Notes: a model not told the origin generated them from the letters alone. A DNA stretch of 40,942 nucleotides from Accumulibacter sp. (GCA_031266435.1 JAISAZ010000102.1:1-40942), one strand, 5' to 3'. Counted from the stretch's first letter, positions 1-9,758 are shown. Numbers and translations: made by a program.

Positions 1-59
1 TGGCGGATTTTTGGAGGAGGAAATGAAATAGAAAATTTTGGAATCATCACCGAGGTGCT

Positions 60-470
60 TGCACGGTCAGAAGACAGGGGGCTTGCAGGGGCACGGCGGC
101 GGTATAGGTTGGGGTGAGCGAAGCGATGCCCAACGTTCCGCATACGCATATCAGATGACAGATGCCAGGAGACAGGAGACAGAAGAAAACCGATCGGTGT
201 TTCAACGATCTTTCTCCGGCGGCAAAGCTGACGGCAGCCGCTTTTTCAACCCGCCCGGAAACGTTGGGCTTCGTTCCTCAGCCCAACCTATAGCGTTTCC
301 GCTCCGTTCTCGGCGGTATAGGTTGGGCTGAACGAATGTGAAGCCCAACGATTCCGCAGGCGTATGAATGATGGGGTAGGGGTGGCGCACCTATACCCTC
401 GCGGCCATTTTATCCGCCGCTGTGTTGGGGTTCGCTGCGCTCACCCCAACCTATGCCACGAGAAAGTGAT
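60..470. repeat. Repeat cluster A-1: REP-like hairpin units and heptad tract
   Basis: Four units carry GTTGGG...CCCAAC arms and a CCCAACCTAT-type end, near 105-150, 260-290, 310-350 and 425-455. The two middle units face each other across a spacer containing CGTTTCCGCTCCGTTCTCGG, forming one large composite inverted repeat. Between units lie a 7-bp-phased tract (gacag/ggagacag type, 155-185) and a block beginning AAAACCGATCGGTGTTTCAA that recurs at 12737, 32971 and 33587. I see no gene in 1-609; short open frames here are translations of the repeats. Confidence 0.85.
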
Positions 471-609
471 GTGGACCGATGTGCGCTTGCGGAACCCTGA
501 ACTGGGCGTATCATCAAGGACGAGGCGTACCGGCAGTTCTAACGCCAAAAAACATAAATGGGCAAAAAAGGCATAAATTGCCGACTCAGCGATTGGAGTG
601 GTATGTAGC

Positions 610-1197
610 ATGGGATTTTTTTTATTAGGCGGGGCTGCCATTTCATTCATCGTCTGGTTGCTGGTGGGCCGCTGGTGCTTATTCTTTCTGCAGGCAATCT
701 GGCAGCGCGGATGTAGCAGTCATGAGGAGGCGGAGGCGAAATGGGTGAGAATTTCAGGGCTCGTACGCGTAGCGTTCTGGTTGCCGTGGTGGGGAATCGC
801 GTTCTGGTTTGCCGGAGGGCGGAATTTTTACTACGACGCCAAAATCGACCACTTATGCGCGGTCGACGGCGGGATCAAGGTCTATGAGACTGTGAAGTTG
901 CCGGAGGATCGATTTGACAAATGGGGAAACATCAATGTTCATAGTGAAGAATACGCCAAGCCAACGGATGAATATTTTTATAGAGCAACGGACAAGCATT
1001 ACCAGACAGGTAATCCAGCCATTATCCGCTCCGTGACTCAGATGATTCGACGTGCCGATGGAAATCTACTTGGCGAATCAATAAGGTATCAGCGCAGAGG
1101 CGGAAATTTTGCGCTTTGGATTCCAACATCATATAGTTGCCCTCCGATAAAAGGGCTAAACCTGGAAGCTGCGATATTTAAGCGAGATATGAAATGA
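610..1197 (+). CDS. Hypothetical membrane-anchored protein
   Basis: This 195-residue protein has two hydrophobic segments near its N-terminus (about residues 1-26 and 50-70) followed by a soluble, aromatic-rich domain of about 120 residues, so it is probably an inner-membrane protein with a periplasmic domain. A conserved-looking stretch DHLCAVDGGIKVYETVKLP follows the second hydrophobic segment; I recall similar stretches in uncharacterised accessory-region proteins but cannot name a family. ATG at 610 has GGAG at 595-598; a GTG at 598 would overlap that site and is less likely. Its codons are more AT-rich than those of the neighbouring housekeeping genes, which suggests acquired DNA. Its stop overlaps the next small frame by ATGA, so the two are probably co-translated. 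It could be an immunity-type partner of a lost toxin, but this is a guess. Confidence 0.65.
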   Translation: MGFFLLGGAAISFIVWLLVGRWCLFFLQAIWQRGCSSHEEAEAKWVRISGLVRVAFWLPWWGIAFWFAGGRNFYYDAKIDHLCAVDGGIKVYETVKLPEDRFDKWGNINVHSEEYAKPTDEYFYRATDKHYQTGNPAIIRSVTQMIRRADGNLLGESIRYQRRGGNFALWIPTSYSCPPIKGLNLEAAIFKRDMK

Positions 1198-1331
1198 ATG
1201 CTATAGCGAACTATTACAAGAACGCAGAACTGTCCATGGTGGCATATGCAATCCTGGCGTTTGGGATGAACCCTGACCAATATGGTGCCGAAGATTGCGT
1301 TATTTTAATACGCAAAATATTCACGAAGTGA
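1194..1331 (+). pseudogene. 45-residue frame, possible N-terminal remnant of a larger gene
   Basis: It starts on an ATGA overlap with the preceding gene and runs 45 codons to TGA at 1329. The sequence reads like the beginning of a globular protein (NYYKNAELSMVAYAILAFGM) rather than a complete small protein. From memory this opening resembles the N-terminal helix of lipase-like or effector proteins found in Neisseria-type accessory loci, but this was not searched. The most economical reading is that a longer gene was cut down, leaving its start coupled to the upstream membrane protein. A genuine 45-residue peptide is also possible. Confidence 0.35.
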
Positions 1332-1345
1332 AAGGGAGATTTTCG

Positions 1346-1426
1346 ATGGGAACGATAAAACAGTATTTCCTTCGTGTGGTGTTTGCCTGTCGCTGTGTCC
1401 TTCTTGAAAGGAATCGCGTGTGCTGA
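1346..1426 (+). other. 26-codon open frame with a good Shine-Dalgarno, overlapping the gpmI start
   Basis: ATG 1346 is preceded by AAAGGGAG at 1331-1338, a strong ribosome-binding site. The 26 codons (MGTIKQYFLRVVFACRCVLL...) end at TGA 1424-1426, seven bases inside gpmI. The basic-then-hydrophobic opening followed by Cys looks like the start of a lipoprotein signal peptide. It may be the remnant of a lipoprotein gene, or it may act as a translated leader for gpmI. Confidence that it is translated is low. Confidence 0.25.
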
Positions 1427-3054
1427 AGAAACTGGCAGGATTTTCGGGCGTCGAGGGCCCGGTTCTCGTCGTCGTGATGGACGGTTACGGTATTTCGGAC
1501 GTTTCTGCCGGGAACGCCGTCCGCGCGGCGAGAAAGCCGACGCTCGACCGTCTGATGGCGAATTATCCGAACGTTCTTCTGCGCGCGCACGGGCGCGCCG
1601 TCGGGATGCCTTCGGACGATGATATGGGGAACTCCGAAGTCGGGCATAACGCGATCGGGTCGGGTCGCGTCTATAGTCAGGGCGCGGCGCTCGTCGCCGA
1701 TGCGATTGCCTCGGGCGCGCTCTGGAACGGGGATGCGTGGAAGGAGGTCGTTTCCGGCGCGAGGGACGGGACGCTGCACTTCATCGGCCTGTTTTCCGAC
1801 GGGAATGTCCATAGCCATATCGATCACCTGAAGGCGATGGTCGAACGCGCGAAGCGCGAGGGCCTACGGCGCGTCCGCATCCACGCTCTGCTCGACGGCC
1901 GCGACGTGCCGGAAACGAGCGCGCTCGACTACGTCGAGCCTTTCGAGCGCTTTCTTTCGGCACTGAACAGTGCGGATTTCGACGCGAAAATCGCTTCGGG
2001 CGGCGGGCGGATGAAGGTCACGATGGATCGTTACGAGGCGGATTGGGCGATCGTCGAAAGGGGTTGGCGCGCGCACGTCCTCGGCGAGGGCGAGCGCTTT
2101 GGTAGCGCAGCAGAGGCGATCCGCGCGTTCCGCGCGCGCGCGCCGGGTGTGATCGACCAGGACTTGCCACCCTTTGTGGTGGCGAGCGCCGGGAATCCGG
2201 TCGGTACGATAGAAGACGGCGATTCGGTCGTGTTTTTCAACTTTCGCGGCGACCGGGCGATCGAGATCAGTCAGGCGTTCGAGCGCGACGACTTCGATAA
2301 GTTCGACCGTGTTCGCTTTCCGAGGGTTTGTTACGCGGGGATGCTGCAATACGACGGCGACCTGAAGTTGCCGAAGCGTTTTCTCGTCCCGCCGCCGGCG
2401 ATCCGCGATACGATGGGCGAGTGGTTTTCGCGGACGGGAATCACGCAGTTCGCGTGTTCGGAGACGCAGAAATTCGGGCACGTGACGTATTTCTGGAACG
2501 GGAACCGTTCGGGAAAATTCGACGGCGAGACTTGGTGTGAGGTACCGAGCGACCGCGTCCCGTTCGAGCAAAGGCCGTGGATGAAGGCCGCCGAGATCGC
2601 CGACGCGATGATCGAGGCCTTGAGGAGCGGGAAGTACCGGACGCTGCGTTGCAATTTCGCCAACGGTGACATGGTCGGGCATACCGGGAATTTCCGCGCG
2701 GCGACGATGGCGGTCGAGGCCGTCGACCTTTCGCTTTCGCGCATCCTTCCCGTCGTCGACGCGGTCGGCGGCGTCGCGCTCGTGACGGCAGATCACGGGA
2801 ACGCCGACGAGATGGTCGAACTCGACAAAAAGACGAAAGAACCCCTGCGACACGCGGACGGCTCGGAGAGGGCGCGGACGGCGCATACGCTCAACCCGGT
2901 TCCGCTGATTCTTTATGACAACGTGAGCGGCGGACGCTTCGGGCTCAAGCAAACGGAAACGGCGGGGCTATCGAATATCGCGGCGACGCTGGCGAACCTT
3001 CTCGGCTTCGAGAAACACCCCGCGTGGGATGAGGGGCTGTTGACAGATGACTGA
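1420..3054 (+). CDS. gpmI: 2,3-bisphosphoglycerate-independent phosphoglycerate mutase
   Basis: This cytosolic glycolytic enzyme interconverts 3- and 2-phosphoglycerate. The 544-residue product has the alkaline-phosphatase-superfamily metal motif MDGYG (Asp21), the phosphoserine site DMGNSEVGH with catalytic Ser72, the substrate loop RDVPETSALDYV, and the C-terminal metal site TADHGNADEM. It is longer than the roughly 510-residue E. coli type, and the active-site context MPSDDDMGNSEVGHNAIG resembles the plant/trypanosome-like clade. The start is GTG 1420, seven bases after AAAGGA. The last three codons and the stop lie in a 7-bp repeat tract (tgacaga/tgactga/ggacaga), so the repeat defines the C-terminus. 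It appears to be a single-gene unit flanked by repeat DNA. Confidence 0.95.
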   Translation: MLKKLAGFSGVEGPVLVVVMDGYGISDVSAGNAVRAARKPTLDRLMANYPNVLLRAHGRAVGMPSDDDMGNSEVGHNAIGSGRVYSQGAALVADAIASGALWNGDAWKEVVSGARDGTLHFIGLFSDGNVHSHIDHLKAMVERAKREGLRRVRIHALLDGRDVPETSALDYVEPFERFLSALNSADFDAKIASGGGRMKVTMDRYEADWAIVERGWRAHVLGEGERFGSAAEAIRAFRARAPGVIDQDLPPFVVASAGNPVGTIEDGDSVVFFNFRGDRAIEISQAFERDDFDKFDRVRFPRVCYAGMLQYDGDLKLPKRFLVPPPAIRDTMGEWFSRTGITQFACSETQKFGHVTYFWNGNRSGKFDGETWCEVPSDRVPFEQRPWMKAAEIADAMIEALRSGKYRTLRCNFANGDMVGHTGNFRAATMAVEAVDLSLSRILPVVDAVGGVALVTADHGNADEMVELDKKTKEPLRHADGSERARTAHTLNPVPLILYDNVSGGRFGLKQTETAGLSNIAATLANLLGFEKHPAWDEGLLTDD

Positions 3055-3600
3055 GGACAGAAGACAGAGAAATATGCGGCGCGAAGCGCCGGTCACTGAT
3101 CTGATTCCTGACATCTGATCCCTGATACGCGCCTACGGAATCGTTGGGCTTCTCTTCGTTCAGCCCAACCTATACCGCCGCTGGGCACGGCACGCCGTGC
3201 CCCTACAAAAACCGCGCATACGGAAATCCATTCCCCCTGACAAGGGGGAAATGAAGGGGGTTTATGACGATTCGGCAAGCGTTGGCGCGTTTTCATGCCT
3301 TCCAAACTGCCCTTATCCCATCATTCATACACCTGCGGAATCGTTGTGGCTCACACATTCGTTCAGCCCAACCTATACCGCCGAGATGCGCCTACGGAAC
3401 GTTGGGCATCGCTTCGCTCACCCCAACCTATACCGCCGATTGGTTTTCATCTGATTCCTGACATCTGATCCCTGATATGCGCCTGCGGAATCGTTGTGGC
3501 TCTCGTTCCTCAGCCCAACCTATACCGCCGTGAACGGAGCGGAAACGGTATAGGTTGGGCTGAACGAATGTGAGAGCCACAACGATCGCGAGGCGGCATG
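3041..3600. repeat. Repeat cluster A-2
   Basis: This gap of about 560 bp between gpmI and secF is almost entirely repeat. It opens with a GACAGA heptad tract joined to the gpmI stop, then TGATTCC/TGACATC/TGATCCC heptads (about 3100-3127 and 3450-3480). It holds five CCCAACCTATACC hairpin units (about 3139-3175, 3345-3382, 3398-3438, 3490-3525, 3545-3585). The last two units face each other as in cluster A-1. A GGGCACGG/CCGTGCCC hairpin lies at 3183-3202, and a block at 3229-3300 recurs inverted at about 33165-33250. I see no gene here. Confidence 0.85.
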
Positions 3601-3618
3601 AAAAACCCTGATCCCTGA

Positions 3619-4563
3619 TCAGACGACCGCCCCGCCCCTGCCGGTGTTGTCGATCCGTTTCTTTTTCTGCACGAGGTGTTCGCGCGAGAGGCCGAGCCAG
3701 ATGACGAGCGGGCTTGCGACGAGTATCGACGAGTAGATTCCGAAGCAGATTCCGATCGTCAGCGCGATCGAGAAGTAGTACAGCGTTTCGCCGCCGAGGA
3801 AAAACATCGCGAGCACCATGAACTGCGTCGACCCGTGCGTGATGACCGTGCGCGAGATCGTGCTCGTGATCGCGCGGTCGATCGTCTGCGCGGTCGTGAG
3901 GCCGCGCGCGCGTTTGAAGGTTTCGCGCACGCGGTCGAAGACGATGACCGACTCGTTGACCGAGTAGCCGAGGACGGCCATTACGCCGGCGAGGACCGAG
4001 AGCGAGAATTCCCATTGGAAAAACGCGAAGCACCCAAGGATGATGACCACGTCGTGAAGGTTGGCGATGATCGCCGAGACGGCGAAGCGCCATTCGAATC
4101 GGAGCGCGAGGTAGATCACGATCCCGGCGATGACGAGCAGGAGCGCCATCGAGCCGTTCTGGGCGAGTTCTTCGCCGACCTGCGCGCCGACGACTTCGAC
4201 GCGACCCCGCGACGCGCCGGGGGCGTCCTTGTCGAGGACGGCCATGATCGACTCGCCGATTTTTGCCGAGTCCTGTCCCTCGATCGCCGGCAGGCGGAGC
4301 ATGACGTCGCGGCTCGTACCGAAGTTCTGGACGGTGAAGTCGGAATAACCGGCCTTGGCGAGCGCTTCACGGATTTTTGTGAGGTCGGCGGCTTCGGTGT
4401 AACTGACTTCGACGAGCGTTCCGCCGGTGAATTCGACCGAGAGGTGCAAACCCCGATAAAAGAGGAAAAAGACCGCGAGGACGAAGGTCGTCAGCGAGAT
4501 GATGTTGAACACCAAGGCGTGACGCATGAAGGGGATGTCTTTTTTGATGCGAAAAAATTCCAT
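3619..4563 (-). CDS. secF: Protein translocase subunit SecF
   Basis: This inner-membrane RND-family subunit acts with SecD and YajC to use the proton gradient in the late steps of Sec-dependent export. The 314-residue protein has an N-terminal transmembrane helix, the conserved periplasmic opening VEFTGGTLVEV (about residues 43-53), and five C-terminal transmembrane helices including GYSVNESVIVFDRVRE, the hallmark of the SecF helix 4-5 region. Its length matches proteobacterial SecF. It follows secD by 12 bases and is last in the queA-tgt-yajC-secD-secF run. Repeat cluster A-2 begins immediately downstream, and no classic T-run terminator is visible there. Confidence 0.97.
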   Translation of the reverse strand: MEFFRIKKDIPFMRHALVFNIISLTTFVLAVFFLFYRGLHLSVEFTGGTLVEVSYTEAADLTKIREALAKAGYSDFTVQNFGTSRDVMLRLPAIEGQDSAKIGESIMAVLDKDAPGASRGRVEVVGAQVGEELAQNGSMALLLVIAGIVIYLALRFEWRFAVSAIIANLHDVVIILGCFAFFQWEFSLSVLAGVMAVLGYSVNESVIVFDRVRETFKRARGLTTAQTIDRAITSTISRTVITHGSTQFMVLAMFFLGGETLYYFSIALTIGICFGIYSSILVASPLVIWLGLSREHLVQKKKRIDNTGRGGAVV

Positions 4564-4575
4564 TTGCGCGAATCC

Positions 4576-6456
4576 TCAGTGAGCGTCCGCCGTCGGCCGC
4601 CATATCTGGCCGATTGAAAGCGATTCGAGTTTGCGGCGGCGCCCGTAGATCAGGTTGATCATCGCGCGCGAGACGACGACCGCCGAGAAAAGCGAGGTCA
4701 GGATGCCGAGGCAGTGGACGACGGCGAAGCCGCGCACCGGCCCGGTTCCGAAGACGAGGAGCGCGATTCCGGCGATCAGCGTCGTGATGTTCGAGTCGAG
4801 AATCGTTCCGAACGCGTGTTCGTAGCCGGCGTAGATAGCCGCCTGCGGCGTCGCGCCGGCACGGAGTTCCTCGCGTATCCTCTCGTTGATCAGGACGTTG
4901 GCGTCGATCGCCATGCCGAGCGTCAGCGCGATCGCCGCGATTCCGGGGAGCGTCAGCGTCGCCTGGATCATCGAAAGTAGCGCGGTCAAAAAGAGGAGGT
5001 TGGCGGCGAGCGCGATGACCGAGACGACGCCGAAAAACATGTAGTAGACCATCATGAAGAGGGAGATCACCGCGAACCCGACCATCGTCGACGTCAGGCC
5101 TTTCTGGATATTGTCGGCGCCGAGGCTCGGTCCGATCGTGCGTTCTTCGATGATTTCCATCGGCGCCGCGAGCGAGCCCGCGCGGAGCAGGAGCGCCGTG
5201 TTGTTCGCCTCCGTGAACGACATACTGCCCGAAATCTGGACGCGCCCGCCGCCGATTTCCTGACGGATGACCGGCGCGGTCACGACTTCGCCCTTGCCCT
5301 TTTCAAAGAGGAGGATCGCCATGCGCTTTCCGACATTCTCGCGCGTGATATCCCTGAAGATGCGCGACCCGGCGGCGTCGAGCGTGAGCGAGACGACCGG
5401 TTCGCTCGTCCGGCTGTCGCGGCCCGCCTGGGCGTCGGTCAGGCGGTCGCCGGTCAGAACGACCTGCCGCCGGACGAGGAGGGGGGAGGAGCTGCCGTCG
5501 TCGTTGCGCTCGTAGTAAAGCTCGGTCCCGAAGGGCGCACGCCCGGTCTGGACGGCGGTCTGCAAGGCGCCGGGGGTGTCGTCGACCATGCGAACTTCGA
5601 GCGTCGCGGTCCTGCCGAGAATGTCTTTCGCCTTGGCGGTGTCCTGCACACCCGGCAACTGGACGACGATGCGGTCGGCGCCCTGCTGCGCGATGACCGG
5701 CTCGGAGACGCCGAGTTCGTTGATCCGGTTGTTCAGCGTCCCCATGTTCTGCTTGACGGCGTCTCCCTGGATGCGCTGGAGCGCCTGCGGTTTCAGCGTG
5801 GCGACGAGCCTTGCGTCGGCGCCGTCGCCGACTGCGGAGAGCAGGAGGTCGGGCTGGTTGTCTGCGACGACTCTTTGCGCGCGGTCGCGCGTCTCGGCGT
5901 CGCGGAATCTGAGGACGATGCGGTCGCCGTCGCGCGAGACGCCGTTGTGCCGGATATTCTTTTCGCGCAGGAGACTGCGCAAGTCTGCGCCGAAGGAATC
6001 GAGCATCTTCGTCATCGCGCCCTTCATGTCGACCTGGAGCAGGAAGTGTACGCCGCCGCGCAGGTCGAGTCCGAGGAACATCGGCAACGCGCCCAGACGC
6101 GTCAGCCACTGCGGGGAACTCGGAAGCAGGTTCAGCGCGACGATGTACTGCGGGTCGGCGGCGTCCGGGTTGAACTGCCTCTCAAGCAGGTCTCTCGCCT
6201 TCAACTGCGTGTCGGTGTCGGAAAAGCGGATTTTGAGGCCGGTGTTGTCGAGGAGGACGCCCGTGTTTTCGATCCCCGCGTTTTTCAGCGCCGTTTCAGC
6301 GGACTCCTGCATCCTGGCGTCGACTTTGAGCGTGGCTTTGAGGCTTGAGAGTTGGACGGCGGGCGATTCGCCGAAGAGATTCGGTAGCGCGTAAATGAAG
6401 CTGACCAGGAGCGCGAGAACGACGACGATGTATTTCCAGAGGGGATAGCGGTTCAT
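4576..6456 (-). CDS. secD: Protein translocase subunit SecD
   Basis: This is the large RND-like partner of SecF in the Sec auxiliary complex. The 626-residue protein starts with a signal-anchor helix (MNRYPLWKYIVVVLALLVSF) and has the SecD signature LGLDLRGGVHFLLQVD (about residues 128-143). A large periplasmic domain of about 320 residues follows, with GRTATLEVRMV and an FTEANNTALLLRAG-type segment, then six membrane helices containing GMAIDANVLINERIREEL. The length is normal for proteobacteria. It lies 73 bases after yajC and 12 bases before secF, which implies co-transcription. Confidence 0.97.
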   Translation of the reverse strand: MNRYPLWKYIVVVLALLVSFIYALPNLFGESPAVQLSSLKATLKVDARMQESAETALKNAGIENTGVLLDNTGLKIRFSDTDTQLKARDLLERQFNPDAADPQYIVALNLLPSSPQWLTRLGALPMFLGLDLRGGVHFLLQVDMKGAMTKMLDSFGADLRSLLREKNIRHNGVSRDGDRIVLRFRDAETRDRAQRVVADNQPDLLLSAVGDGADARLVATLKPQALQRIQGDAVKQNMGTLNNRINELGVSEPVIAQQGADRIVVQLPGVQDTAKAKDILGRTATLEVRMVDDTPGALQTAVQTGRAPFGTELYYERNDDGSSSPLLVRRQVVLTGDRLTDAQAGRDSRTSEPVVSLTLDAAGSRIFRDITRENVGKRMAILLFEKGKGEVVTAPVIRQEIGGGRVQISGSMSFTEANNTALLLRAGSLAAPMEIIEERTIGPSLGADNIQKGLTSTMVGFAVISLFMMVYYMFFGVVSVIALAANLLFLTALLSMIQATLTLPGIAAIALTLGMAIDANVLINERIREELRAGATPQAAIYAGYEHAFGTILDSNITTLIAGIALLVFGTGPVRGFAVVHCLGILTSLFSAVVVSRAMINLIYGRRRKLESLSIGQIWRPTADAH

Positions 6457-6529
6457 GTGAAAGCGGAAACGAAATGAAAGTTCAACACCCCGCGAGAGAT
6501 AAACGGGAAACGAAGCGAGAAGCGGCGCG

Positions 6530-6862
6530 TCACAGGCTTTTCAGCGTTCCTCTCGGCAAGGCGGCGCCGATCGCGGAACGCTGCAACTGGATTTCGACGT
6601 TCTCGGCGATCGCGACGCCGACGAAATTGTCGCTGACCTTCGTGATGCGCCCCGCGATGCCGCCCTGCGTGATGATTTCATCGCCCTTGGCCAGCGATTC
6701 GAGCATCGCTTTGTGTTCCTTGGCTTTTTTCTGCTGCGGACGGATCATGAGGAAGTAGAAAACCCCGAACATCGCGAGCATGATGAAGATTTGGTCGAAG
6801 CCCCCTCCCAAAAACGAGACCCCTGGGATGGCCGACTGCGCGTACGCGTTGCTGATGAACAC
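6530..6862 (-). CDS. yajC: Sec translocase accessory subunit YajC
   Basis: This small inner-membrane protein associates with SecDF. The 110-residue product has one transmembrane helix (about residues 22-42) ending in FYFLMIRPQQKKAKEHK, the diagnostic YajC motif, followed by a small soluble domain with GDEIITQGGIAGRI. The start is GTG at 6862, with AGGAG about 11 bases upstream on the minus strand. The gene lies between tgt and secD, the usual proteobacterial order. A run of nine T residues on the coding strand lies in the short gap after tgt. Confidence 0.96.
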   Translation of the reverse strand: MFISNAYAQSAIPGVSFLGGGFDQIFIMLAMFGVFYFLMIRPQQKKAKEHKAMLESLAKGDEIITQGGIAGRITKVSDNFVGVAIAENVEIQLQRSAIGAALPRGTLKSL

Positions 6863-6909
6863 TGTAATGAATCTCCTGAAAATGGAAGGTCAAAAAAAAA
6901 GCTATTGTA

Positions 6910-8088
<1,179 letters not shown>

Positions 8089-8109
8089 TCATGGGGATCA
8101 CTTCAAGGA

Positions 8110-9204
8110 TTAAACATGGTTTTCAAAACCGTCGTGCCTTTCGAGAAACATAGCGTCGCCGTAACTGAAAAAGCGGTAGCGCTCGGCGACGGCGTGCGCG
8201 TAGGCTTTTCGGATCAATTCGCTCCCCGCGAAGGCGTGCGTCAGCATGATGAGCGTCGATTTCGGCAGATGAAAATTCGTGAAAAGCGCGTCGATGACGC
8301 GGAATTGGTATCCCGGCGTGATGAAAATATCGGTTTCTGCGCCGCCCGCGCCGACGCGTCCCGATTCTCCAGACGCCCCGGCGGCTTCGAGCGCGCGCAG
8401 GCTCGTCGTCCCGACGGCGACGACGCGACCGCCGCGTGCCCGCGTCGCTTCGATCGCGTCGGCGGTCGCCTGGGGGATGTGAAAGCGCTCCGAGTGCATG
8501 CGATGCTCGTCGATGCGGCGCACGCGCACCGGCTGGAAAGTTCCCGCGCCGATATGGAGCGTCAGCCAGGCGACTCCTGCACTGCGCGCTTTCAATCGCG
8601 CAAAAAGCGATTCGTCGAAGTGCAGTCCTGCCGTCGGCGCCGCGACCGCTCCGGGGTAGCGGGCATAGACCGTCTGATAACGTTCCTCGTCGTCGGCGTC
8701 CGCGGGGTGAGCGATGTACGGCGGCAAGGGCAGACGACCGTATTTTTCGAGCAGCGCGTAAAAATCGCCGGAGTCCTGCGACACTTCCGACGTCCCCGAC
8801 GCCTCGCCGTCGTCGAGTTCGAGCACGAAAAGACCGGGGGCGTTTTCCATTCGCCCGGAAACATTGACCTGAAAAGCATTTTCGAGGACGAGGCGCCCTC
8901 CCGGCTTCGGGGACTTGCTCGCGCGAATCTGCGCGAGCGCGCGGCGCGGGTCGACGATGCGCTCGATCAGAACTTCGACACGACCGCCGCTGTCCTTTTT
9001 TCCGAACAGGCGCGCCTTGATGACGCGCGTATCGTTGAAAACGAGCAGGTCGCCGCGCCGGATCAAGTCCGGGAAGTCCGAGATTCTCCGGTCGGCGAGC
9101 ATGGCGCCGCTCGTGTCGAGCAGACGCGCGGATTGCCGTTCGAGCGCGGGGTGTTGCGCGATCAGTTCAGGGGGGAGGTCGAAATCGAAGTCGTCGAGCG
9201 TCAT
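8110..9204 (-). CDS. queA: S-adenosylmethionine:tRNA ribosyltransferase-isomerase
   Basis: QueA transfers and isomerises the ribosyl group of SAM onto preQ1-tRNA to give epoxyqueuosine. The 364-residue protein starts [19 protein letters not shown], the usual opening, and contains [27 protein letters not shown] and [14 protein letters not shown]. The frame stays open for 112 more codons upstream, but that stretch is a translation of repeat B-1 and beyond. ATG 9204 fits the family N-terminus. The sequence just before it on the coding strand, GGAAAAGGAATG, is the terminal repeat of element B-1, so the element supplies both the purine-rich ribosome-binding site and the start codon. Confidence 0.96.
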   Translation of the reverse strand: MTLDDFDFDLPPELIAQHPALERQSARLLDTSGAMLADRRISDFPDLIRRGDLLVFNDTRVIKARLFGKKDSGGRVEVLIERIVDPRRALAQIRASKSPKPGGRLVLENAFQVNVSGRMENAPGLFVLELDDGEASGTSEVSQDSGDFYALLEKYGRLPLPPYIAHPADADDEERYQTVYARYPGAVAAPTAGLHFDESLFARLKARSAGVAWLTLHIGAGTFQPVRVRRIDEHRMHSERFHIPQATADAIEATRARGGRVVAVGTTSLRALEAAGASGESGRVGAGGAETDIFITPGYQFRVIDALFTNFHLPKSTLIMLTHAFAGSELIRKAYAHAVAERYRFFSYGDAMFLERHDGFENHV

Positions 9205-9301
9205 TCCTTTTCCGGTTCGTCCCTGGTCGACTTTGCCTTGCGGCACGTAAGACCCGTGAAGCGGCTCGGCATCAAAGCATGAACGAACTGGAAGCGGGAT
9301 C
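9202..9301. repeat. Repeat B-1, inverted-repeat element between nuclease stop and queA start
   Basis: This element of about 100 bp has ends CATTCCTTTTCC and GGAAGCGGGATC and internal blocks GTCGACTTTGCCTTGC and GGCATCAAAGCATGAACGA. It aligns along its length with 22929-23033 and with the reverse complement of 25004-25108. Its left end contains the queA start codon; its right end overlaps the stop codon of the nuclease gene (9300-9302). Confidence 0.85.
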
Positions 9302-9758
9302 AGCGCCGTTCCCTGTAATCCCACGGAGGAATGGGGTCCGAATCCGCCCATAGCCCGATTTTCGCGGATTGCGCCGCCTTCTGGAGTTTGTACAAGGGCG
9401 ATTTCTGGTCTTGCACCCACGCCATCCCCAATTTGACCTGTTCGACTGTGGCGTCGACGCCCGCGCAATATATTTTCCCGAAAAGATAGCCGTAGCGGTT
9501 TTCCTGCATCTCGTATACGGCGACGGGCTGACCCGCGCACAGATTGGCGAGGGAACGGCGCGAGGCCTCGCCGTAGGCCTGGACGCGCTCGGGCGCGTCG
9601 ACGCCGACCAAGCCGACGCGGATTCTGTCGTTGCGCGCGTCGAGCACGACGATCGTGTCGCCGTCGACGACGCGGACGACGCGACCGACAAGCGAAGATC
9701 GCGCGTGCGCCGAGAGACAGATGAAAAGAAGCAGAGAGGCGGTGACTGCGCGTTTCAT
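9300..9758 (-). CDS. Secreted thermonuclease-like (SNase fold) protein
   Basis: The 152-residue product begins with a signal peptide ([19 protein letters not shown]) followed by a staphylococcal-nuclease-type OB fold: VVDGDTIVV, then [12 protein letters not shown] with the first catalytic Arg and Glu. The third expected catalytic residue, the Arg in the usual YGR motif, is replaced: the sequence reads [11 protein letters not shown]. Activity may therefore be altered or lost. ATG 9758 has GAGGAG eight bases upstream on the coding strand; longer starts would bury the signal peptide. Its stop overlaps repeat B-1. The function is probably periplasmic or extracellular DNA/RNA degradation if active. 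Confidence 0.85.
   Translation of the reverse strand: MKRAVTASLLLFICLSAHARSSLVGRVVRVVDGDTIVVLDARNDRIRVGLVGVDAPERVQAYGEASRRSLANLCAGQPVAVYEMQENRYGYLFGKIYCAGVDATVEQVKLGMAWVQDQKSPLYKLQKAAQSAKIGLWADSDPIPPWDYRERR

Noticed and set aside
3428..4093. A minus-strand frame overlapping the end of secF
   Set aside because: It overlaps secF in another frame and then runs through repeat cluster A-2. No ribosome-binding site or recognisable domain was seen.
9205..9540. An upstream extension of queA by 112 codons
   Set aside because: The extension translates repeat B-1 and part of the nuclease gene in another frame. The family N-terminus matches ATG 9204.
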